Source of the DNA: Acetobacteraceae bacterium
Lineage (GTDB): Bacteria; Pseudomonadota; Alphaproteobacteria; Zavarziniales; Zavarziniaceae
Direction of reading: 5' to 3'
DNA length: 22,195 nt
NCBI GenBank assembly: GCA_947379865.1
Contig: CANCOY010000065.1
Span: 1-22,195 of the forward strand
Within the stretch, counting starts at the first letter, position 1. Each line of letters opens with the position of its first letter. The position numbers and the translations under genes are program-made. The notes beneath the pieces were generated by a model that was given only the letters and a program-made list of their open reading frames with translations, searched no databases and was not told the DNA's origin. Shown here piece by piece: positions 15,134 through 22,195 of this stretch.

Positions 15134-15221
15134 GCGGGACTCCATCTAAGTGACAGGCCAGACCTTAGCGCGGTGCAGGCCTTTGTGATAAGTCGCCTGA
15201 CGCGACGAACGAGGCCCTGAC
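15134..15221. promoter_or_regulatory. Divergent 88-bp promoter gap
   Basis: The gap must hold both the acyl-CoA dehydrogenase and Sua5 promoters. GTCGC-CTGAC-GCGAC (15192-15206) is a perfect 5-bp inverted repeat close to the Sua5 start, and GAGG (15211-15214) is that gene's ribosome binding site. No convincing promoter hexamers are visible. Confidence 0.3.
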
Positions 15222-16211
15222 GTGTCGACCACTGCCGCCACCGAGCCCAGCCAGGAGCGCCCCCGGGTATTGCCACCCGACGAGACGGCGATAGCGCAGG
15301 CTGCCGCCCTGATCACGAGCGGGCGGCTGGTCGCGTTCCCGACCGAGACGGTCTATGGCCTGGGGGGTGACGCCACCAATGGCGCGGCCGTGGCGGCCAT
15401 TTTTGCCGCCAAGGGCAGGCCCGCTTTCAACCCGCTGATCGTCCATGTCTCCGACCTTGTGGCGGCGGAAACATTGGGTCAATTCTCTGAACTTGCCCGC
15501 CGTCTGGCGGTGGCCTTCTGGCCCGGACCACTGACCCTTGTGGTACCCCGCGTGACGAATTGCCCCATCTCGCTGCTGGCCACCGCCGGGCTCGACACCC
15601 TGGCGATCCGGGTGCCTGACCACACTGTCGCCCGGCACCTGCTGTCCGTCTGCGGACGGCCTCTGGCGGCACCCAGTGCCAATCCCTCGGGCCGGTTGAG
15701 CCCGACCCAGGCACGGGATGTTGCCGATGCCCTCAGCGCCATCGATGTGCCCCTGGTGCTGGACGGGGGGCCGTGCCGGGTTGGTCTTGAATCCACCGTG
15801 GTGGCCGTGACGGGTGCCATCGCCACCCTGTTGCGACCCGGCGGCCTGGCCCGCAGCGCCATCGAAGCCGTGGCAGGCCCCCTTGCCGAGGCAGGGGAAG
15901 ACCACGGGGCGCCCGCTTCGCCCGGCCGCCTGGCCAGCCATTATGCCCCCGGCCTGCCCCTTCGGCTCAATGCCACTTCGGTCTTGCCCGACGAAGCCCT
16001 GCTGGCCTTCGGCCCCCATGTGCCGGTGGGCGCCCATCTGACGCTCAACCTCAGCCCAGGCGGGGACATGGCAGAGGCGGCGGCGAACCTGTTCGCCATG
16101 CTGCGCACCCTTGATGCATCGGGCGCACGCGCCATTGCTGCCATGGCGGTGCCAACCCACGGCCTGGGCGAGGCCATCAACGACCGCCTGTCGCGGGCGG
16201 CCGTTCGCTAG
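15222..16211 (+). CDS. sua5: L-threonylcarbamoyladenylate synthase (Sua5 type)
   Basis: A 329-residue enzyme that makes threonylcarbamoyl-AMP from threonine, bicarbonate and ATP, the first step of t6A37 modification of ANN-decoding tRNAs. The YrdC/TsaC domain (about 20-205) shows TETVYGLGGDA (41-51), KGRPAFNPL (64-72) and PSANPSG. After a linker comes the C-terminal Sua5 domain (about 225-325), starting near SPGRLASHYAPGLPLRL, which makes this the two-domain Sua5/TsaC2 type and not the short TsaC. The start is GTG with GAGG 7 nt upstream. It is a housekeeping gene, 20 bp before the FAD-linked oxidase, with which it may share a transcript. Confidence 0.93.
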   Translation: MSTTAATEPSQERPRVLPPDETAIAQAAALITSGRLVAFPTETVYGLGGDATNGAAVAAIFAAKGRPAFNPLIVHVSDLVAAETLGQFSELARRLAVAFWPGPLTLVVPRVTNCPISLLATAGLDTLAIRVPDHTVARHLLSVCGRPLAAPSANPSGRLSPTQARDVADALSAIDVPLVLDGGPCRVGLESTVVAVTGAIATLLRPGGLARSAIEAVAGPLAEAGEDHGAPASPGRLASHYAPGLPLRLNATSVLPDEALLAFGPHVPVGAHLTLNLSPGGDMAEAAANLFAMLRTLDASGARAIAAMAVPTHGLGEAINDRLSRAAVR

Positions 16212-16231
16212 GGCGTCGCCATCATGCTTCA

Positions 16232-17671
16232 ATGGAACCCATGACCACCGCCGATCCTGCCTTTGCCGCCCGTGTTCGCGCCCTGCTTGGCGACAAGGGC
16301 GTTATCGATGACGCCGCCGACATGGCGCCCTATCTGCGCGACTGGCGCAAACGCTACCAGGGCGCCGCCCGGCTGGTGGCCCGCCCCGCCTCGACGGCGG
16401 AGGTGGCGGCACTGGTCGGCCTGTGCGCCGAGGCTGGCGTGCCCATTGTCCCCCAGGGGGGGAACACCGGCCTGTGCGGCGGCGCCACGCCTGATGAGAC
16501 TGGCGCAGCCGTGCTCCTTTCCCTTGCCCGGATGAACCGGATGCGGGCCCTTGATGCGGCAAACAGAACCCTGACGGTGGAAGCAGGCATGACACTGGCC
16601 GGCGTGCAGGCGGCCGCCAGTGCGGCGGACCGCTTGTTCCCCCTTAGCCTTGCAGCCGAAGGCAGCGCCACCATTGGCGGCAATCTTTCCACCAATGCCG
16701 GGGGCGTTGCCGTGCTGCGCTATGGCAATGCCCGCGACCTTGTTCTGGGCCTTGAGGTGGTACTGGCCGATGGCCGGGTGTGGGATGGCCTGCGGGGTCT
16801 GCGCAAGGACAATACGGGCTATGACCTGAAGCACCTGTTCATCGGGGCTGAAGGGACACTGGGCATCATCACCGCAGCCGTCCTGAAGCTTTTTCCCAGG
16901 CCACGCGAACAGGCAACGGCGCTGGTTGCCCTGGCCGGACCTGAAGCCGCCGTTGCCCTGCTGGACCTGGCCACGGCCGCCTCGGGCGACGGCGTGACAG
17001 CGTTCGAGTTGATCCCGCGTCTTGCCATTGATCTTGTCTGCGCCCATGTGCCGGGCACGGCTGACCCGCTTGCCGCCCCCTCCCCGTGGTATGTGCTGCT
17101 GGAACTCTCTGGTGGGGGCGATGGGGCAGAGCGGCTGGCGGGCGATGCCGCGCGCCTGCTGGAACAGGCGCTGCACAAGGGCCTGATCAGCGACGCCGTG
17201 CTGGCCGCAAGCGGGGGCCAGCGCCAACAGCTCTGGCGGCTGCGCGAGTCGATTTCCGAGGCGCAGTCCCTGGAGGGGGCCAGTGTGAAGCACGACGTCG
17301 CGGTGCCGGTCTCCGCCATTCCCACATTCATGGCTGCAGGGGCAGCGGTCGTTGAGCGGCTGGCCCCCGGCGCACGGCTGTGCGCCTTTGGCCATGTCGG
17401 CGATGGCAATCTGCATTTCAACATCAGCCAGCCCGTGGGCGCAGACGGTGCGGTCTTTCTCTCAGGCTCCGGCCCCATGACCCAGGCGATCCATGATCTG
17501 GTGACGGTCCATGGTGGCTCCATCAGCGCGGAACACGGCCTTGGCCAGTTGAAGGCAGGCGAAGTGGACCTCTACAAGCAGCCGCTGGAACGCGAACTGC
17601 AGGCCCGCATCAAGGCAGCCCTTGACCCCCGGGGCCTCATGAATCCGGGCAAGATGTTTCCACGCGCCTGA
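16232..17671 (+). CDS. FAD-linked D-2-hydroxyacid dehydrogenase (D2HGDH/GlcD-like)
   Basis: A 479-residue flavoprotein of the VAO/PCMH family. The N-terminal FAD-binding-4 domain has VPQGGNTGLCGGATP near residue 73, GNLSTNAGG and the KDNTGYDLKHLFIGAEGTLGI segment. The C-terminal FAD-oxidase-C domain carries CAFGHVGDGNLHFNIS, with the metal-binding His typical of the family, and SAEHGLGQLK. This pattern fits D-2-hydroxyglutarate or D-lactate dehydrogenases that feed ETF or the quinone pool; the sequence alone does not separate them. ATG at 16232 or 16241 are both possible; GGA lies just before the second. It is 20 bp downstream of sua5 and 68 bp upstream of an MDR oxidoreductase. Confidence 0.9.
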   Translation: MEPMTTADPAFAARVRALLGDKGVIDDAADMAPYLRDWRKRYQGAARLVARPASTAEVAALVGLCAEAGVPIVPQGGNTGLCGGATPDETGAAVLLSLARMNRMRALDAANRTLTVEAGMTLAGVQAAASAADRLFPLSLAAEGSATIGGNLSTNAGGVAVLRYGNARDLVLGLEVVLADGRVWDGLRGLRKDNTGYDLKHLFIGAEGTLGIITAAVLKLFPRPREQATALVALAGPEAAVALLDLATAASGDGVTAFELIPRLAIDLVCAHVPGTADPLAAPSPWYVLLELSGGGDGAERLAGDAARLLEQALHKGLISDAVLAASGGQRQQLWRLRESISEAQSLEGASVKHDVAVPVSAIPTFMAAGAAVVERLAPGARLCAFGHVGDGNLHFNISQPVGADGAVFLSGSGPMTQAIHDLVTVHGGSISAEHGLGQLKAGEVDLYKQPLERELQARIKAALDPRGLMNPGKMFPRA

Positions 17672-17739
17672 TTGGCGGGCTCGCTTGCCGCGTCTGCCCG
17701 GGACTGTCTAGATAGCGGCTATAACAGGGAGGACCGACC

Positions 17740-18753
17740 ATGAGGGCCATCGAGCTTCAGACCGGCTTTGGCATCGAAAATCTGCAACTGGCCGAGCGAC
17801 AGGCGGCAGGCGCCCCTGGCCCCGGCCAGGTGAAGCTGCGCATGCATGCCGCCTCTCTCAACTACCGTGATCTCTATACGGTCAAGAATGGCGGGCTTTC
17901 TGGCGTGAAGCTGCCGCTGGTTCCCTGTTCCGATGGGGCGGGCGAAGTGGTGGCGGTGGGCGCTGGTGTCACCAGCCTTGCGGTGGGCGATGCGGTAACC
18001 CCCCTCTTCTTCCAGAGCTGGCAGGGTGGCCCGCCGTCCCTTGAGAAACTCTCGCAGCCCCTGGGCTCGCCCATCGACGGCTGCCTGCAGGACGAGATGA
18101 TCCTCTCCGAGGCCGGCGTGGTGAAGGCGCCGTCCTATATGAGCTACGAAGAAGCGGCGACCCTGCCCTGTGCGGCCCTGACCGCCTGGTCAACCCTGGT
18201 CACCGAAGGCCATACCAAGCCGGGCGACGTGGTGCTGGTACAGGGGACCGGTGGGGTCTCTCTGTTCGCTTTGCAATTTGCCAAGGCCCTTGGCGCCACG
18301 GTCATCGCCACCTCGTCCTCGGACGAGAAGCTGGCCCGCGCCAGAGACCTGGGCGCCGACCATCTGATCAACTACCGGACAACGCCTGACTGGGCGACGG
18401 AGGCCCGACGGCTGACCGGCGGGCGCGGCGTGGACACGGTGGTGGAGGTCGGCGGATCCGGCACCTTCGAGGGGTCGCTGCGGGCGGTGCGCATTGGCGG
18501 GCTTATCGGCGTCATCGGTATTCTTACAGGCTTTGCCGACACAGTGAATGTGGCCGCGATCATGAGCCAGCATGTGCGCGTGCAGGGCATCACCGTGGGC
18601 AGCCGCGACGCCCATCTCGACATGGTGCGGGCGCTTGAGACCCACCACATCAGGCCGGTGATCGACCGCACCTTTGCCCTTGCCGAGGCGGCTGATGCCT
18701 TCCGCCTGATGGAGGGGGCAACCCACTTTGGCAAGATCGTGGTGGCCCACTGA
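17740..18753 (+). CDS. Zinc-independent MDR, quinone oxidoreductase-like
   Basis: A 337-residue medium-chain dehydrogenase/reductase. The N-terminal GroES-like domain has SLNYRDLYTVKNG, where the catalytic-zinc Cys of true alcohol dehydrogenases is replaced, and it lacks the four-Cys structural-zinc loop. The Rossmann domain has VLVQGTGGVSLFALQFAKALGA and a loop with SSSDEKLARARDLGA, suggesting NADP(H) use. This places it with quinone oxidoreductase and enoyl-reductase-like MDRs often annotated as NAD(P)-dependent alcohol dehydrogenases. A strong AGGGAGG site (17726-17732) precedes the ATG. An ATAGC-G-GCTAT palindrome at 17712-17722 sits directly before that site and may be regulatory. The substrate is unknown. 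Confidence 0.9.
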   Translation: MRAIELQTGFGIENLQLAERQAAGAPGPGQVKLRMHAASLNYRDLYTVKNGGLSGVKLPLVPCSDGAGEVVAVGAGVTSLAVGDAVTPLFFQSWQGGPPSLEKLSQPLGSPIDGCLQDEMILSEAGVVKAPSYMSYEEAATLPCAALTAWSTLVTEGHTKPGDVVLVQGTGGVSLFALQFAKALGATVIATSSSDEKLARARDLGADHLINYRTTPDWATEARRLTGGRGVDTVVEVGGSGTFEGSLRAVRIGGLIGVIGILTGFADTVNVAAIMSQHVRVQGITVGSRDAHLDMVRALETHHIRPVIDRTFALAEAADAFRLMEGATHFGKIVVAH

Positions 18754-18877
18754 ACGGGGGCACCCCACGTGCAGGTGCGCCGCCTGCACCAATTGTATAA
18801 AGCTTTTGCCGCACTAACTTATACCAAGCCGGGGGTGCGCCCCCCGGCCCGCACGTCGAAAGAGGATTCAGGTCATC
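18754..18877. promoter_or_regulatory. Hairpin-rich leader before the xox-like locus
   Basis: In 124 bp there are two strong inverted repeats: GTGCAGG (18769-18775) with CCTGCAC (18783-18789), and CCGGGGG (18829-18835) with CCCCCGG (18841-18847). Both have TGCGC in the loop. Between them lies an A/T-rich stretch (18790-18828) that probably holds the promoter of the cytochrome c gene, but I cannot name the hexamers with confidence. Neither hairpin has a T-run, so they are poor terminators for the upstream gene. Confidence 0.45.
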
Positions 18878-19198
18878 ATGCGCTTGCTTGCCGTTGCCGC
18901 CCTTGCCCTTACCCTTGCCGGCGCAGCCCTTCCGGCCAATGCCAAGGAAACCTTCGATCCGGCCCAGATTGCCCATGGCAAGAAGCTGTTTGCGGAGATC
19001 TGCCGCCATTGCCATGGCGCAAACATGGTCAACATGGGCGGCGGCAGTTTCGACCTGCGCACTTTCCCCGAAGGCCAGCGTGACCGCTTCATGAACTCGG
19101 TCACCAAGGGCAAGAACAACATGCCTCCCCATGGCGACGTTCTGTCGCAAGACGAAATCGGCGATCTTTACGCCTATGTGATGGGATCAAAGCCATGA
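18878..19198 (+). CDS. Small periplasmic cytochrome c, XoxG-like electron acceptor
   Basis: A 106-residue secreted monoheme cytochrome c. A Sec signal peptide (hydrophobic 3-19, cleavage likely after the ANA near 20-22) is followed by the heme site C42-R-H-C45-H46 and a probable axial Met at M82 in NNMPPHG. It is short, like the class I cytochromes that accept electrons from PQQ alcohol dehydrogenases. Its position before a quinoprotein-associated binding protein and the PQQ dehydrogenase mirrors the XoxG-XoxJ-XoxF set, so the role is inferred mainly from context. It overlaps the next gene by 4 bp (ATGA at 19195-19198), implying coupled translation. I avoid a firm xoxG name because sequence similarity to known XoxG cannot be measured here. 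Confidence 0.88.
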   Translation: MRLLAVAALALTLAGAALPANAKETFDPAQIAHGKKLFAEICRHCHGANMVNMGGGSFDLRTFPEGQRDRFMNSVTKGKNNMPPHGDVLSQDEIGDLYAYVMGSKP

Positions 19199-20115
19199 GA
19201 ACTTACCTTGCGGCACTGGCCCTTGGGCTTGGGCTCGCCCTTGGCGCCCTGCCCGCCCAGGCAGCCGCACCGCTGAAGGTCTGCCTGTCGGACCTCAACC
19301 CGCCCTTCGCCGACCGCAAGGACGGCAAGCCCGACGGCCTCGACCGTGATGTGGCCATTGCTCTGGCCGCCAAGCTTGGCCGCCCGCTGGAAGAAGTCTG
19401 GCTGGAGAACGACCATGAGCATGCCCAGAGCTTTGTGGGTGACGTCACGGCCCTGCTGTCCGGTGGCTATTGCGAGCTGATGGTGGGCTATCCCCTGACC
19501 GCCGACAGCGTGGGCGAACCCATGGCGGAAAAGCACCGCATTCCCCGCGTGGGCAACCTGCGCACCCTCGCCCAGCGCCCTTGGGTTACCCTGAAGGCAA
19601 TTCAGGCCAGCCGGCCGCATTATGCCGTCACCTACACGATCGTGCTGGCGCCAAAGAACGCGGCCCTGCCCGTCACCGGCCTTGGTGATCTCAAGGGCAA
19701 GCATGTGGCCGTGGAACTGGCGACTCTGGGCGCCGAACTGGTGGCCCATTACGACAACGAGCTGCTGGAAAAGGACATGGTCCAGGTCCAGACCCAGTAT
19801 GAAAACGTCTGGGACAAGCTGGTCTCGGGCGAGGCCGATGCCGCCCTGGTGGAACGCCACCGCGCCGAGACCTGGATCGCCGCCAACCCCGACAAGGGGC
19901 TCAAGGTGACAGGCTTTGCCCACAAGATCCGCTTCAACATCGGCACTGTTGCGGCCGCAGGCACCGACATGAAGCCGGTGGATGCGGCGTTGGCCGAACT
20001 CGACGCCGACGGCACGCTGAAGAAGCTGGTGGAAGCCCGCGGGCTTTCGTGGGTGCAGCCGCAGGAGCCCTGGCTGTTCCCGCCGGTGACGCCCGCCCTC
20101 TTGCTCGGCAACTGA
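19195..20115 (+). CDS. Quinoprotein-associated periplasmic binding protein (XoxJ/MoxJ-like)
   Basis: A 306-residue secreted protein with a Sec signal peptide (1 to about 24, ending AQA) and a solute-binding family 3 fold. The opening LKVCLSDLNPPFAD and the later GGYCELMVGYP, each with one Cys, match the pattern of the quinoprotein dehydrogenase-associated binding proteins (VCxDxxxxPF then GxCDVxxGxP). The GDLKGKHVAVELATLGAELVAHY region is the usual start of the second lobe. No ABC permease is encoded nearby. XoxJ and MoxJ proteins are thought to help assemble or activate the dehydrogenase and not to feed a transporter. It overlaps the cytochrome gene by 4 bp and lies 123 bp before the PQQ dehydrogenase. 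Confidence 0.86.
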   Translation: MRTYLAALALGLGLALGALPAQAAAPLKVCLSDLNPPFADRKDGKPDGLDRDVAIALAAKLGRPLEEVWLENDHEHAQSFVGDVTALLSGGYCELMVGYPLTADSVGEPMAEKHRIPRVGNLRTLAQRPWVTLKAIQASRPHYAVTYTIVLAPKNAALPVTGLGDLKGKHVAVELATLGAELVAHYDNELLEKDMVQVQTQYENVWDKLVSGEADAALVERHRAETWIAANPDKGLKVTGFAHKIRFNIGTVAAAGTDMKPVDAALAELDADGTLKKLVEARGLSWVQPQEPWLFPPVTPALLLGN

Positions 20116-20193
20116 GTCAAAAGATCCGGGTCGGCATCCAGCCGGCCCGGACCTGCCAAGGCCACTTGCCCGGCGTCGGCCGTGGCTTCATCA

Positions 20194-20232
20194 TCCCCCC
20201 AACGTCTTGTTAATGACGCCTGTAAGGGGGGA
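20194..20232 (+). promoter_or_regulatory. C-run/G-run pair around the first PQQ dehydrogenase ribosome binding site
   Basis: TCCCCCC (20194-20200) is exactly complementary to GGGGGGA (20226-20232), the presumed ribosome binding site 6 nt before the TTG start. Pairing would close a 25-nt loop and hide the site. An equivalent pair lies before the second dehydrogenase. The rest of the 20116-20238 gap has no recognisable gene. Confidence 0.4.
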
Positions 20233-20238
20233 CTGGTC

Positions 20239-21906
20239 TTGAAACGTGCAATCCTGTGCGCGGCGCTTCTGGCGCTCGCACCATTCGCAGCCCAGGCGCA
20301 GAGTGCCGCCGAACTGCTGAAGGCCTCGAAGACGACTGATGCCGTGCTGACCTATGGTCTTGGCTACGACCTCAACCGCTTCTCGCCGCTGACCCAGATC
20401 AACACGAAGACCGTGAAGAAGCTGGTGCCCAAGTGGTCCTATTCGCTCGCCGATGACCAGGGCCAGGAAAGCCAGCCCATCGTCTACAAGGGCGTCATGT
20501 ATGTGACGACCCACAAGGCGACCATGGCGCTCGACGTCAACACCGGCCGCCAGCTCTGGAAGACCGCCTACGACTATCCCCAGGAAGTCCAGCGCATTGC
20601 CTGCTGTGGCGTCACCAACCGTGGCGTCGCCATCTATGAAGGCAAGCTCTTTCGCACCACCCTTGATGCCCATGTGGTGGCCTATGATGCCGCCACCGGC
20701 AAGGAACTGTGGAACGAGGAAGCCATCCCCTATCACGATGGCTACACCATGACGGTAACGCCGCTGATCGCAGATGGCGTGCTGATTCTGGGCGTGTCGG
20801 GCGGCGAATATGGCATCCGCGGCTTCATCGAGGGCCGCGATCCCGCCACCGGCAAGTCGCTGTGGCGCCGCTACACCACCGCCGCCCCGGACGAGAAGGG
20901 TGGCGACACCTGGCCAGGCGACACCGCCAAGCGCGGCGGCGCACCTGCCTGGCTGACCGGCTCTTATGATCCGGAGCTTGGCCTTGTCTATTGGGGCACC
21001 GGCAATGGTGGCCCGTGGAATGCGGCACTGCGCAAAGGTGCCAACCTCTACATCTGCTCCATGCTGGCCCTGAAGCCGAAGACGGGCGAACTCGTCTGGC
21101 ACTATCAGTTCACCCCGAACGACCCGTTCGACTATGACGGCGTCAACGATCCCGTGCTGACGACCCTGAAAGTCGATGGCAAGGACCGCAAGGTGCTGCT
21201 GCAGGCCAACCGCAACGGCTATTTCTATGTGCTCGACCGCACCAATGGCGAGTTCATCAAGGGCAGCCAGTTTGTGGACAAGCTGACCTGGGCCGATGGC
21301 CTTGACCCCAAGACCGGCGTGCCCATCCGCTCTGCCCTGACCAACAAGGTGCTTGAGACTGGCGAAGAGACCGAGATCTGGCCGTCCATGCTGGGTGGCA
21401 AGAACTGGGCCCCCATGGCCTATTCGCCCAAGACCGGCCTTGCCTATGTCAATTCGCTGAACATGGGCATGAAGTACAAGATCGCCGAGGCCGACTGGCG
21501 TCGCGGCGTGATGTGGCTGGAGGCTGACTTCGCCTTCGTGCTGCCGGAAGACGGCAATGCCGGCATCCTGCGCGCCATCGACCCGCTGACGGGCAAGAGC
21601 AAGTGGACCGTGCCCGTGGGCGCCCCCGACAATGGCGGCGTGCTGGCCACGGCGGGCGACCTTGTCTTCACCGGTCACCAGACCGGCGAATTCAGCGCCT
21701 ATGACGCCAGCAATGGCGAGAAGCTGTGGTCCTACCAGACCGCCTCTGGCATCGAGGCGCCGCCGGTGACCTGGAACCAGGGCGGCAAGCAGATGGTGGC
21801 CGTGGTCTCGGGCTTTGGCGCTGTCATGTCCATGTACGTGCCCCATCCCGTCCTTGGCACCGTGCCCAAGGGTGGTTCTGTCACCGTGTTCCAACTGGCC
21901 GACTAG
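20239..21906 (+). CDS. PQQ-dependent alcohol dehydrogenase, lanthanide type (XoxF/PedH-like)
   Basis: A 555-residue periplasmic quinoprotein alcohol dehydrogenase: an eight-bladed propeller without a C-terminal cytochrome domain. A signal peptide (1 to about 20, ending AQA) precedes the mature chain. Key residues are the vicinal pair C122-C123, metal ligands E190 (in GGEYG) and N256 (in GTGNGGPWN), W in GAPAWLTGSYDPEL for PQQ stacking, and FDYDGVND with the catalytic base D298 and, two residues on, D300. That second Asp is the mark of lanthanide-dependent enzymes; calcium enzymes have Ala, Ser or Thr there. The start is TTG at 20239 behind GGGGGGA, matching the paralogue downstream; a GTG at 20182 is less likely. 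Substrate (methanol or longer alcohols) is uncertain; the chain is shorter than typical XoxF (about 600). Confidence 0.93.
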   Translation: MKRAILCAALLALAPFAAQAQSAAELLKASKTTDAVLTYGLGYDLNRFSPLTQINTKTVKKLVPKWSYSLADDQGQESQPIVYKGVMYVTTHKATMALDVNTGRQLWKTAYDYPQEVQRIACCGVTNRGVAIYEGKLFRTTLDAHVVAYDAATGKELWNEEAIPYHDGYTMTVTPLIADGVLILGVSGGEYGIRGFIEGRDPATGKSLWRRYTTAAPDEKGGDTWPGDTAKRGGAPAWLTGSYDPELGLVYWGTGNGGPWNAALRKGANLYICSMLALKPKTGELVWHYQFTPNDPFDYDGVNDPVLTTLKVDGKDRKVLLQANRNGYFYVLDRTNGEFIKGSQFVDKLTWADGLDPKTGVPIRSALTNKVLETGEETEIWPSMLGGKNWAPMAYSPKTGLAYVNSLNMGMKYKIAEADWRRGVMWLEADFAFVLPEDGNAGILRAIDPLTGKSKWTVPVGAPDNGGVLATAGDLVFTGHQTGEFSAYDASNGEKLWSYQTASGIEAPPVTWNQGGKQMVAVVSGFGAVMSMYVPHPVLGTVPKGGSVTVFQLAD

Positions 21907-21928
21907 GCTTTCTGGATTACAGAAAACG

Positions 21929-21958
21929 GGGCGGGTGCTGCGGCGCCCGCCCTTTTTT
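21929..21958 (+). terminator. Rho-independent terminator after the first PQQ dehydrogenase
   Basis: GGGCGGG (21929-21935) pairs with CCCGCCC (21946-21952), extended by a G-T wobble and two more pairs to a TGCG tetraloop, and is followed by TTTTTT (21953-21958). It separates the two tandem dehydrogenases, which are therefore probably expressed from separate promoters. Confidence 0.9.
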
Positions 21959-21994
21959 GTGCCCAGATGGGCGGTTTCGCGCACTTGCTTTGTC

Positions 21995-22064
21995 ATCCCC
22001 CCCGCTTCAATCTCGGCATTCATCAGCCGCAAGGCTGGCACGAGGAAACACAGGAATGGGGGAT
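21995..22064 (+). promoter_or_regulatory. C-run/G-run pair before the second PQQ dehydrogenase
   Basis: ATCCCCC (21995-22001) is exactly complementary to GGGGGAT (22058-22064), which lies 6 nt before the TTG at 22071. The loop is 56 nt, longer than in the first copy. TCATCCCCCC is shared by both leaders. Confidence 0.35.
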
Positions 22065-22070
22065 CTACCC

Positions 22071-22195
22071 TTGAAACGCGCTCTATTGTGCGCCGCGCTG
22101 ATTGCGCTGGCCCCGCTGGCGGCCCGGGCGCAGACCGCCGACGAACTGCTCAACGCCGGAAAGACCACTGATGGCGTGCTGACCTATGGTCAGGG
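22071..22195 (+). CDS. Second PQQ-dependent alcohol dehydrogenase (5' part, cut by window end)
   Basis: The first 41 codons of a tandem paralogue. The signal peptide (LKRALLCAALIALAPLAARA) and the start of the mature chain (QTADELLNAGKTTDGVLTYG) align without gaps to the first PQQ dehydrogenase, differing at roughly a quarter of positions. TTG at 22071 matches the start of the first copy. An in-frame ATG at 22056, with GAGGA 9 nt upstream, is a real alternative adding MGDLP. The active-site metal motif lies beyond the window, so calcium or lanthanide use cannot be read. Confidence 0.85.
   Translation, partial: MKRALLCAALIALAPLAARAQTADELLNAGKTTDGVLTYGQ

Noticed and set aside
14108..15220. A 370-codon plus-strand frame opposite the DmdC-like dehydrogenase
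   Set aside because: It is a shadow of a recognisable acyl-CoA dehydrogenase and shows no motifs of its own.
20191..22041. A 616-codon open frame on the minus strand opposite the PQQ dehydrogenase
   Set aside because: It is the mirror of a well-conserved quinoprotein gene, is rich in Gly, His and Ala without motifs, and runs through the strong terminator and leader of the second copy.

Overview
The window is GC-rich DNA, densely coded on both strands, from what looks like an alphaproteobacterium. The evidence is a GTTC-N7-GTTC LexA box in front of an imuA homologue, the acyl-CoA dehydrogenase, MFE-2-like SDR and P450 repertoire, and a XoxF-like quinoprotein dehydrogenase locus. A Rhodospirillales-like lineage is my best guess, but the genus cannot be fixed from the sequence. 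I see no rRNA, tRNA, CRISPR array, insertion sequence or prophage gene. The window opens just downstream of imuA and closes about 40 codons into a second PQQ dehydrogenase.

Layout. (1) 7-2434, minus strand: imuA (SOS mutagenesis) with its own LexA-controlled promoter, a TauE/SafE permease and a METTL7-like methyltransferase. (2) 2582-5776, plus strand: cytochrome P450, DUF2332 protein and a PP2C-type phosphatase, tightly spaced, with a perfect palindrome in front of the P450. (3) 5868-7028, plus strand: acyl-CoA dehydrogenase closed by a strong hairpin. (4) 7092-12130, minus strand: a three-gene membrane redox system. (5) 12373-13260, plus strand: an MFE-2-like SDR with a terminator, convergent with a DmdC-like acyl-CoA dehydrogenase (13316-15133, minus). 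(6) 15222-18753, plus strand: Sua5/TsaC-type tRNA modification enzyme, D-2-hydroxyacid dehydrogenase and a zinc-independent quinone oxidoreductase-like MDR. (7) 18878 to the end, plus strand: a xox-like locus with a small cytochrome c, a quinoprotein-associated periplasmic binding protein and two tandem PQQ alcohol dehydrogenases, the second cut by the window edge.

The most unusual element is region 4. Its first gene encodes a thioredoxin-reductase-like flavoprotein without the CxxC, fused to two cyclic-nucleotide-binding domains and a four-cluster DmsB/NrfC-like ferredoxin. The second encodes a five-helix cytochrome b with two HX13H heme-ligand pairs. The third encodes an FHA domain joined by one membrane helix to a decaheme cytochrome c. 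Read in order, the parts form a plausible route from cytoplasmic NAD(P)H through FAD, four [4Fe-4S] clusters and two b hemes to ten periplasmic c hemes, with sensory domains built into both ends. I do not recognise a characterised counterpart.

Region 7 is the second point of interest. The first PQQ dehydrogenase has the D-x-D metal site diagnostic of lanthanide-dependent enzymes. Both tandem copies share a C-run upstream that can pair with the G-run used as ribosome binding site. Most remaining genes suit oxidation of fatty acyl-CoAs, alcohols and hydroxyacids.
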